Positions 54,895 to 64,000 of a stretch of DNA of 64,000 bases are shown here, piece after piece. Positions within the stretch are counted from its first letter, which is position 1. The number at the start of each line of letters is the position of its first letter. The translations under genes and the position numbers were made by a program. The notes under the pieces were generated by a model, which was not told the DNA's origin, did no database searches, and was given only the letters and a program-made list of their open reading frames with translations. Source of the stretch: Flaveria trinervia (lineage: Eukaryota > Streptophyta > Magnoliopsida > Asterales > Asteraceae); NCBI GenBank assembly GCA_025506515.1, contig CM046442.1, positions 16,665,187-16,729,186 on the forward strand. Reading direction: 5' to 3'.

Positions 54895-57800
54895 TTTACT
54901 TAAAATGCAATTCAATATATGTTTGTTTGAAATATGGTGAAGGTAGGTGCATACGTAGATTGATGTATGTTGTATTTTTTATCATACTTGTAGCATACGA
55001 TGTTTTTACTTAATGATATCGAATATGATTTGATTTCACCTCCAACCAAATTGAATCCGTCATCTGAATGCGACTTGAGTAAAACATAATTATATATTCT
55101 GTGTTATCTATAATTCGAAATTTAATATATATGTTCTTCCTTAAAAAGTTATTATTTTTTATAATATTATTGGTCAACGATATGTACATTACTTTAAACA
55201 CGTTAAATATTACAAAGAGTTGGATTGTACAAACATTTATTTATGTTATTAAGACACCATATTATCTCTCTCTCTCTCTATGTATCTATATATATATATG
55301 TCTAGAAAGATATAGAGAAAATAAAATAAATTGAGTGTATCAATAACATGTCTCTTTACAAAAGATAATTTCCAAAAACAAATTAAAAATATACAACCGG
55401 TATTACAACTTAATATGAAATTTAATATCTAACTTTGGTATTTTCCCATAAATGATTAGGCCGTAGGCCTTTCACGAGAGATATGTTTATTTTTACCTTG
55501 TATGTGTAACAGAAAGAGCAAAATGAGCATGTACAATAGGTTAAAACCCATATCTAACACCTAATAGTGATAACGATTAAACATTTTATGATATGACAAA
55601 CAATTAAAATCAAATCTGTAGTTTTCTTTTAAAACTATTTATATTTATATACTGATATTGATATGATCATCCATATAATTAACTTTAGAATTGGTGGATC
55701 AATTGATGCTTAAATTTGAAGTCAGTGGTTCAATCAAATGGTATTGGAATTTGGAAGCTTAAAAGTTAAAATGGAGTGGGGGGCCTAATGAATAAACTAG
55801 CACAAGACCAATTCACATGATATATATCTTTATTAATTCAAACACCACAATGTAGGTGTCTTCTCAATTCATTTCATTCTCTTTTTAAATATGCATATTT
55901 GGCATGCTTCTTTATAAATAGATTTAACAATACAACATCCTTTTTGCTTTAAGCATATATTCATAAAAGACTTCAAAATTTATGTATATAACTGCTACAT
56001 AGTATGTATATGTAAATTTATACATATTTAATAATCCAAAAAGTTTTTTATACAAAACATAAAGTTATCTTTTAGTTATATGTTTTAGTAACTCACCAAT
56101 CTTTTTTTCTTCTTCTTATTATGTCATTTTGTAAAGTACAAATCTTTGTGCTTACTTCAAATGAAAACATTAGTTCAAACATCATAATCACACTACTTGA
56201 AAATTTAAAGATGATAATGATGGTTATTATTCATTCTTGCTTGAAATGCCTTTATGTCCCTTGCAACAATCAATGGCTCCACCAACATTACAAGTAATCG
56301 ATGTTTAAAGTATGTACCCTGGTAAAACATTAATCATTTCATTCAATTTTCCATTTAATTTCAACTACCAAAGTGAAATTGTACATTTCTTTTATCAATA
56401 GGTGTTTGGTGTAATCATCCACGCGTAAAGTAAATTGATACATCATTCTAAATTAATTTCAAACAGTCAAGTCAATTTATAATACGACATTTTAAAATAA
56501 TCACAAACTATCCTGTCCGATCAATTTGAGAGGACGAACTGCTAACCCAACCAAAAGGCTTTAATTTGCGTTGATCTATTCAATTTTAGTGAAAGCTTGC
56601 TTGTCTTTTCTCAAAAGTGTAAACCAACCAATCAATACGTTCTATTGCTTATTTAAAAAAGGTCATGAAACAAATTATTAGCATTTTCGATTCTTTCGTG
56701 AGAAAAACCATGATCCAAACAATTAATGTTCTCTACAATGTCGTAAAAAAAGATATGAGCCAAACGATTTTTAAGTGTATTGTATGGTTGGATGCATAGA
56801 AGAAGTAATGAAATGGTTTTTTTTGTTAGATCGTATAAAAGAATTGTTACATCTTATTGAGTGGTTTGGATTAGATTTGTTTATTTAACACCATACTTAA
56901 TTGCTTAAAGTATAAAGTTTCAAACCCAAAAATACTTGTTTGTTACAAAATCATAAAAATAAGTTTGATAATCTTGTATGTTTAAAACTTTTGTGAAAGC
57001 ATTATTATATATCAAAATGCAACCAAGTTGCTATAGTAGTACTTCTATAGTTTATTTTTTGACCACAAATGTTTAAACTCTTTGCCTTTTTTTTTACTTT
57101 TTGGTAACCAATGCTTAAATTTGTGCCTTTTCATTTTTGGTCTTTTTGTAGTTTACCTTTTTACCGCCAATTTTTAAATGTTTTGCCTTTGTTTATTCTT
57201 CGTTTAACTTCAATTCTTCTATATGGATATTTTTTCTTTAATTTATTTTAATTTGAATCATATTTCATTAAATATTATTATCATATGTTTATACTAAATT
57301 ATTATATGCTTTAAAATCGTACGGAATGGTGAAGTTTTAAGACTTTTACAATTAACCGCTAAAGCATCATATTTATTTAATCTTGATCACTAAAATTTAA
57401 TATTCTATATTTTCACCTTAAGACTTTAAGTTTATGTTTTCTGACGCGAATCAATAATGACCAAAATAACATCTCGTTGGGAGTTGGAAAAATGATCGAA
57501 CTCTCGCTTTATAGCGTGAGAAGGTAGAAATTAGTTACGGATTATATAAAAACCAGTTTAAATGAAAATGTTCACAAAATCATCATTTGGACCAATCTAA
57601 ATTATTTTTCTAATGAAATATTACATTCTTTTAATTAAAACTTTAATTTTTTTATCCACCTCACTTGAAATGATGATTACAGTCAAGTTCAATCAATAAT
57701 AATTGTTTATAAATTACTCATTCATATAAATATACTCAATGTTAATTTGATCAACACCAGTATCAAAATTATTGGCCAACTAAATTATAGAATTAAGCCT

Positions 57801-58545
57801 AACTTTCGATTAAAGTAATGAAACGATTCTTTCATTGGGTGAATTTGTTAACATTTGTTTCTTTAACACCAAAGTTTCAATTGTTAATTATCATGTGATG
57901 TGTTTCTCCTGCTGCTAAATCTTTACTCGTGTCAAAGTTCTAGAAATCACATATTGGGTTTAAAACACTCTTGAGAGATTCTAAATGCATAAAGAAGTCG
58001 AAGTCAAGCTAATATTTTGAACAGAAAACATAGTAATTTGATAAGAACAAACATCATATGTTACTACTCACTAACGTCAATTATCTTTCACTTATAATCA
58101 CTTGATTATGTTGAAATAAAGCTTTAGTACATGTTTTCAAGTTAAAATTCTTATGGATTTTTGTTGCTTCTTCTTGGATCTTCTTTGAGTAGACACATAA
58201 AGTTATATTGTCTAATTTTTCTCTTTGAAAACCGACCCAAGAGCATTCTTCGTATCCACATGATTTACTTTGTGGAATTGTCACATATAGCTCCTCAAAT
58301 GTCATTTACTTGAATACCAGACACAAGTATTTCAACTATAAGCTTAATCTTGATTTTTGTAAAATCATCCAAATTACAAATTATTAAATGCGAAAATTTA
58401 TGATATTAATAAAAATAAAATATTCTTAAACATTATTATTTCTTTAATAGATTCTCTTGTGGCTATGAAATACAGGTTTGTTTCTTTAAATGTTAACCTC
58501 TTTGAACGTCGGTTTATAATTGTCACATGTAGAGTGGGTTAAGCT
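54895..58545. other. AT-rich intergenic DNA, no recognised gene
   Basis: Scanned on both strands: only short open frames. A small TC/TATC microsatellite lies at 55261-55302. One 74-codon frame is listed separately. No TE domain or RNA gene was recognised. Unannotated host regulatory DNA cannot be excluded. Confidence 0.5.
58081..58305 (-). other. Unrecognised 74-codon open frame
   Basis: Reads MTFEELYVTIPQSKSCG then CSWVGFQREKLDNITLCVY on the minus strand. Composition is more protein-like than its neighbours (four Cys, mixed charge), but no family, signal peptide or splice context is recognised. It could be chance or a gene scrap. Confidence 0.15.
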
Positions 58546-58547
58546 CC

Positions 58548-58622
58548 ACGATATATATATATATATATATAATATATATATATATATATTATATATATAT
58601 ATATATTATATATATATATATA
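58548..58622. repeat. AT dinucleotide microsatellite
   Basis: ATATAT run of about 75 bp with three regularly placed phase slips (ataatat / attatat). Confidence 0.95.
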
Positions 58623-59760
58623 GAGGAGAAGAACGAGACTAAGTTGCAACAATTTTCTTATCTTTCTTATCCAAAAGAACAAACAATCGATTATAGATAA
58701 ACTTGAATGAAAGAATGGTTTCTAAAAACTTGCTAACTTCTACTATATGGCCTAATGATTGAAAACATGCAAATTAGTTAAATCCTATGGGTCCGTTATA
58801 ACAACACCCCATGTGTTAGCCAGACACCCTCCTTACGGCCCGTAAGAGCTTTTATGGGTCGTAAGGCCTGCAAGATATCATATCAACCATTCAATACTTT
58901 AACGGGTTGTAGATACATGTGTCCCTAGTTGCTGAACTTAATGTAATATGTTTTTATTGTCTTACACATATGTAATTGTACGGATACCTAATGAAATACA
59001 ATATGTGGTTGTGCTTATAATGTTGAATATTTCATTGGTTGGTATATATTAACGTTTATTGAACTGACTATATAGGTTGTGGTTGTTTGAATAATATCTA
59101 AATCAATTAATGATTATGAAACATATTCAAACTTAATCATGTGAAGTTCTCATACAATTGGCCCATGCTAATGGACCATACGCATGAACAACTTCATACT
59201 AATGAACCAGTCGTACGAATGAACCAGGAGACCAGATCAGTCGCATGATTGTAACATGAGATTGACTCAGTCACACGACTGAACACTCAGTCGTGCGAAT
59301 TGATCAACCGCATGACTCAATCGCACGATTGAACCATGCAAATGGTCCAGTCGCACGATTAAGAAACCCTAACCTATAAATACTACTTAAATCGTGGAAA
59401 GACGAGGCACTTTGAAGATTTCGATACCTAAACGTACCCTAGCCGTCCAGAGACCTCTAGTAACCTGCTCCAACTTCATAGATCGCAGTAGATCGATTGC
59501 TAATCGTTCTTGACGTTTAGATCCATCTTTAATTGATTCTACGTGCGTTCTCACTGATTGGATCGCTAATCAAATAAGATTTCGCACTATTTGATTCGGT
59601 ATACTCGTAAATCTATTAGTATTGGTCCAGAACACGATCCTAACACGGGCCATGATGACTTTTACGGGCAACTTTTTCACAGCTCGTAATATACATCAAG
59701 GCCATTTGGAATATGATAATGGCCCGTGAAGTTTTTCACGAGCCATAATGTTAGTCGGAT
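58623..59760 (+). repeat. LTR-like remnant with TATA box
   Basis: Contains hairpin-prone ttacggcccgtaag / tgggtcgtaagg (58832-58866), a field of cagtcgcacgact and gcatgactcaatcgcacgat words (59195-59362), a good TATA box ctataaata (59374-59382) followed by a probable transcribed part, and further acgggcc / ggcccgtga words (59640-59745). The layout fits U3-R-U5 of an LTR, but termini and primer site are not found. Confidence 0.45.
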
Positions 59761-60326
59761 TTTTTTGAATTTTTATTGACGCGATGTAATATTCCTTGAT
59801 TACGGTATAATTTGTATCTATTACATTATTTAATACGATGTAATATTTCTAGATAATTATTTGAGTCAACTTAATATTATTAGTAAAATACAATACAAAT
59901 CGTCAAATTTTAATTTATTTCATATCGATAAATTCAATATTTGTATACATTTTGAAGCAATTTAGTTTATTAACGATATCAATTTTGGATAACAATTATT
60001 TATTTGGTTCCGATTCTAATTATTACTCCGTCGGGTTATAGTTATTACAGTGACGAGTGTGGTAACTGCGTTGAACAATACGACGATAATGTTGGAAGTT
60101 TCGACGGTAACTACGACGGTGATGATGGCGGCAACGTAGTTGATAGTAGCGGAGATGGGTATGGTAATGATTATGAAAAAAATATGGTTGTACGATACGA
60201 ATCAAGTTATTACGTAATTATTAGGTTTTTTAAGTTATTTGAAAACAAATAATTATTAAGTTTTGTTATTTGATAATAACTAATTATATTATTTAAAATT
60301 ATTAGGTTTTTTCATCTCGTAAAAAA
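59761..60326 (+). other. Leader of the MULE remnant, acidic open frame
   Basis: AT-rich DNA with an 82-codon frame at 60004-60252, rich in Asp, Gly, Asn and Tyr (DDNVGSFDGNYDGDDGG). Acidic low-complexity stretches often precede the FAR1-type domain in MULE proteins, so it may be the transposase N-terminus, but this is weak. Confidence 0.3.
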
Positions 60327-61180
60327 ATGGTTGATTGTGTAAGTATTATAAGTCGTGAAAATGGATATGTTATTGTCACGAAAGAGTCGGAAAAAACAAA
60401 AATGGGTTGGTAGTTAAAATATGGTTAAAATGTGATCGCGATGGAATATATAAAGGAGCACTCCCTCTTAAAACACTGATACTAAAAAAACAAATTATTA
60501 ATTTGAATTACAATGAAAGTTTCAAATAAAAAAGATGGGTGGATCCTAGTTGTTGTATACAATTCTCATAATCATGAAGTCGATGAACATTTCAAGGGGT
60601 ATGCATACGCAATGAGACTCACTGAAAAAAAAATTTGTATGGTAAAGAAACTTATAGAGCAAAATATTAAGCCTCGAAACATTTTAGGTACATTGAGGGA
60701 CCAAAATCCTAAAAACATGTCAGCCTTAAGAACTGTATATAATACCTGCACAAAAATAAAAAAATCAAGCGGAATCGACGAAACTCCAATGCGGGTGTTT
60801 TTACTATACTACAAAAAAATAAACATATTTACACCTCTCATATAAATGAAGCCACAAATACCCTAAACGAGGTTTTTTTATACATCTCACATCTCAAGTA
60901 AGTTTTATATTTTTATTTTAATTATGAGTTTTGATGTACCTGAAAAATAACTTGTTGGACCCTTATAAAGAGAGGTTGGTGACCACATATATTGATAGAG
61001 ATCGTTACTTCGGTTAACACACAACAAACCGAATAGAGAGCCAACATTCCTTGTTGAAAAGTTACCTAAAAATATTAATAGTAGCATGAATAGATTTATT
61101 CCATTTATCAATAATATTTTAGTTACACAAGAAATCGCTATCAAAGAAAGTTTTACCAAAATTAAAATCTGTCACAGATA
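60327..61180 (+). pseudogene. MULE transposase, FAR1-type, decayed
   Basis: Short pieces in changing frames: ISRENGYVIVTKESEK (60340), then IWLKCDRDGIYKGALPLK (60420), then GWILVVVYNSHNHEVDEHF (60536) with the HNH of a WRKY/GCM1-like zinc finger. They continue through RLTEKKICMVKKLIEQNIKP and LRTVYNTCTKIK, then HINEATNTLNEVF (about 60830) and TTNRIESQHSLLK (about 61020). The order matches plant MuDR/FAR1-type transposases, but the DDE core between the last two is deleted. Non-functional. No inverted ends were found. Confidence 0.7.
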
Positions 61181-61189
61181 CATAGTGTG

Positions 61190-62076
61190 TATTTCACGTA
61201 GCAAATTCACAGACTCACGCAACACCTGTATGGACTCGGCCATATACTCCCCGATAGGTGGAATCAGCTGGATAATGATCCTCGGCGGTAGTGGCACCTG
61301 CTATGGAGGGCCCTGCTAACGCGCTCCGGGCTGCTGCTCCTGCTCCTCCGCCTCCTCCTCATCACCCTTAACGGAAAGGTGGAATATCGTCTGACCGCTT
61401 TAAGTGGACCATCGTAGGTTGCCATCAAAAGTGGCAACAATACCCATGGCCAGCATAGTCTGGTGGCCTAATATCCATGGCGGGGCGTAACTTGTCTACC
61501 GCGCAAGTAGCTCATCAGTGTATATTCTTAAACGGGAGGCAATGACGGTGATATACGTCCCGCAAACTATAGCGCTATCTATGTGTAAACAATCAAATAA
61601 GAAATAAATAAATTAGTTAATATTTGTAACAATTAATAATTAAATAATAATTAAAAATTAAGGTAAATGATATATTATCTTCCCCGTAACAACGGAAAGT
61701 AGATAAGCCGCCATACAATGAGCAATATTAACCCTCCTAGGGCTAGGCTAATCAAAGCTCACAAAAAAGACGTCTTCAAGCGAAACCTGCTTGGTGCTCT
61801 AGTCGTGCCCAACAACGATGCTGGCAATGCACCCATGCAGATATCTATGCAAAGGATCTCTGATCGATGTTGCGCGAATAGCGCCCTACCATCGCTGATC
61901 CGAGATGGTTGGCCACCACCCCCCAGAGGACCAGGCACAGATCGAACCTCGTCCATGAGGAAATGGACATCGCCTACCTCCTCCTCTATGTAAAATCCAA
62001 AGAAAACCGCTCACGCCCTCATCGTAAACTCCCATCTCCGAACCCCCAAGGTGAACCGAATAGTAACATGGATAAG
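61190..62076 (-). pseudogene. GC-richer decayed ORF fragment, retroelement-like
   Basis: Clearly richer in G+C than its surroundings. On the minus strand short pieces read PLHRYLHGCIASIV and QVSLEDVFF, then NIAHCMAAYL (61850-61700) and later ITVIASRLRIYTDELLAR (about 61540) and an acidic EEEAEEQEQQ run (about 61345). The pattern resembles ORF1-type proteins of plant Ty3 (Athila/Tat) elements or plant mobile-domain proteins; I cannot decide which. Many stops. A plus-strand 91-codon frame (61718) is a shadow. Confidence 0.4.
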
Positions 62077-64000
62077 TGTCACACCCCAACCGATGGCGGA
62101 AACATCGGGGCGCGAGAAGTGATAGATTGTTCAAAGACATCATAGAACTAAAGTGACAATAAATTAAGATTAAATTTCATTTCCATTAATCAACATAACA
62201 TTACAATGCTTCAAATAAACATACAAAATTTTTGAGAAATACAAGTCTAAAACAAGCATAACAAAATAGTAGATTTGGTGTGTTTTTAAGTCCACCTAAT
62301 TGAGTTTATTGATAAAACTTCAAGCATTTTCTGCAACATGTATAAAATATAGGTCAACATATGAATATGTTGGTGAGCATACAAGTTTGAATACATAGTA
62401 TCATAGTGAATAAATCTCAATTCAACATGAGTAAAGTATACTAAAGTTTGTACATTGCTAGCATGCAAAGCCGATAATCAAACCAAAGTGTCCACTAGCG
62501 TAATCTTAGCATTAAAAATGACCAAGACCGTAAATATTGAATAACTTAACATAGACCAATCATAATAGGGCGGATGTGCTAGTCCTATAGCGCTATACAT
62601 GTTAAGGAGGTTTAGATTGCTTGCAAGATAATGTATTCTAGAATGTATTCACAAATAGTATAACAAATAAGCATGTTTGTATGAATTGAGTTTTAGAATA
62701 ATTTTGATTGAATGAATAATTGAATGTACTTGATAATTGATACATGTTGCAATCCAAATAGTGTTAAAACAAAGTGGGTGAAGTATGACTCACGCTTTGG
62801 CGATTAGAATCCACAAGAATAGATGATTGAGTTTAAATGATTCACCAAAGTCACCCTAAAAGGTAAATGAAAGTGTGTAAGTTTAGGATTTAAAGTTTGA
62901 GATTTTAGCAATTGGAAAGTATACAAAAATTACACATACAAGAGTAAATGAAAGTATATACTACTTAGACACTTATTTGGACACTATATATTGTGTGTGT
63001 TCTTTATGAGTTTTAGTCACTCATTGGAAGTCCAAAATAATGAATCATAAGATTAGTATAATGTCTACCTTAACACATAACATTCAACCATGGTTGGTTG
63101 ATATTATGGTTTGGTTTTGACTGAGTATTATGTAGATATAAATATAAGTCATGCATTAGAGGTAGGGTAATCCACAAACCTTAAGTGTTATATTTATATA
63201 GGTCATGTATTAGAGGTAGGAATATCCACAAACCTCAAGATTGTCATCATTGCACAAAATCTCTACATAAGGGTGATTCGGATGGTCATGAGTATATAAA
63301 TGAAAATACTAAAGTAAATTGATTAATTTGACTAAGTGTTCAAGTGGGGTATGGTGGATAAATTAGTTTTAGAATCAAAGTTCAACATCACCATTTCATA
63401 CCATAACACAAGCCTTTCAACATTGGTTGAAGGCTCGGTTTGGTTTCATCCACTTCTTGATTTGTAGATCACTTAGTGTTTTGTAAAGATGAAAGAATAG
63501 AGTGTAAAAGACTTAAAATTTCAGAAATATAACTTCAACACAAGCCTTCCAACATTTAAGTTGTTGGTGACTTGGTTTAGTATGTAAAAGGTTTAAAAAT
63601 AAAACAAGAAAACATGTATGAAAAAATCAAGTATAATATTTCCAACTTGGACCTCAAAATGGGAGTTACCATACTTGTGTCACCTTGGTGACTAAGTGGT
63701 TATGTCCTGGAGGTTATTCCAAGTGGTAGAGAAAATGAAGAAGAAAGTAAGAAAGAAAGTATAAATATATAAATAAATAAATTAATTAATTAAAACTCAC
63801 AAGTTGTTCTTGAATATTTTTTGCTAAAAAGATGAAGTTCTTGGATGGATTGAGAGAGTTTAGAGAGAGTTTAGAGTGATGAAAGTGATTAGAGGGGGAT
63901 TTGAGTTAGTATTTATAGGTGAAAGTTATGATTGGCCATAAATGTAAGTAGTTGGGGAGATGAGTGGGGGGAAAATGCAAATTTTCAATTTTAACCCCTT
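62077..64000 (-). repeat. LTR of a minus-strand retroelement, running off the window
   Basis: On the minus strand it ends GGTTGGGGTGTGACA (62077), a common 3' end of plant Ty3 LTRs. Near the window end a TATA box CTATAAATA (63910-63918) faces left, followed by a CT-rich probable start region. It has internal duplications (ttagaggtaggg with atccacaaacct at about 63156 and 63209; acacaagcctt with caacatt at about 63407 and 63540). No primer site follows at 62076, so the element is broken there. Confidence 0.5.

Noticed and set aside
56200..56300. Short minus-strand reading with Cys-rich peptide (CNVGGAIDCCKGHKG)
   Set aside because: No start, signal peptide or splice context; length too short to separate from chance.
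1..64000. tRNA, rRNA or other structured RNA genes
   Set aside because: None could be recognised by eye; tRNA-like strings next to LTRs are primer binding sites only.

Overview
Plant nuclear DNA, almost certainly from a repeat-rich eudicot. The window is AT-rich. It holds one recognisable host gene with a plant-type GT-AG intron, and most of the rest is transposable elements primed from tRNA-iMet. The element families (Tekay/Del-like Ty3, a Sirevirus-like Ty1-copia with a third ORF, RICESLEEPER-type hAT, FAR1-type MULE, Helitrons with a CCCGTGTAATACACGGG hairpin) fit Asteraceae, but that placement is inference, not proof.

Layout. 1-2686: GGT-rich minisatellites and degraded repeat. 2687-13894: a minus-strand Ty3 chromovirus. 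Its left LTR is followed not by a polypurine tract but by a copy of the DNA that flanks the right LTR, so 2687-7361 and 11855-15930 are two copies of an [LTR + flank] block. The flank holds a MITE, a 7-bp tandem array that differs between the copies (CCGTATA/CCGTATG versus TATTATG), a Helitron 3' end and spliced exon scraps of a casein kinase I gene. 16289-25196: a related plus-strand Ty3 chromovirus with decayed gag-pol and 22-bp arrays in its LTRs that can fold as hairpins. 25197-28998: hAT remnant, a short Helitron (25409-25967), AT-rich repeats, then the upstream region of the host gene.

28999-32024: LRR receptor-like kinase of the IRK/PXC2 type, complete except for three single-base frame breaks, each explained by loss of one T.

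32866-53187: a three-level nest. A short minus-strand Ty1-copia element (LTRs of 315 and 373 bp, near-perfect 5-bp target duplication) was split by a minus-strand Sirevirus-like element (35541-51170, LTRs of about 793 bp, perfect TGCTT duplication). Its third ORF was in turn split by a plus-strand hAT transposon (37591-40831, perfect CCCTTAAC duplication, nearly intact transposase). 53188-64000: degenerate tandem repeats, hAT and MITE ends, a further Helitron 3' end, long AT-rich DNA with no recognisable gene, an LTR-like segment with a TATA box, a decayed FAR1-type MULE transposase, a decayed GC-richer ORF fragment, and a minus-strand LTR running off the window.

No operon, CRISPR array, rRNA or tRNA gene was seen. 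I do not claim a new biological system. The most informative observations are the hybrid solo-LTR/full-element structure on the left, the palindrome families of the Sirevirus-like and hAT elements, the Helitron carrying a casein-kinase fragment, the UUCG-type hairpin array, and a pattern of single-base deletions that may be sequencing error rather than gene death.
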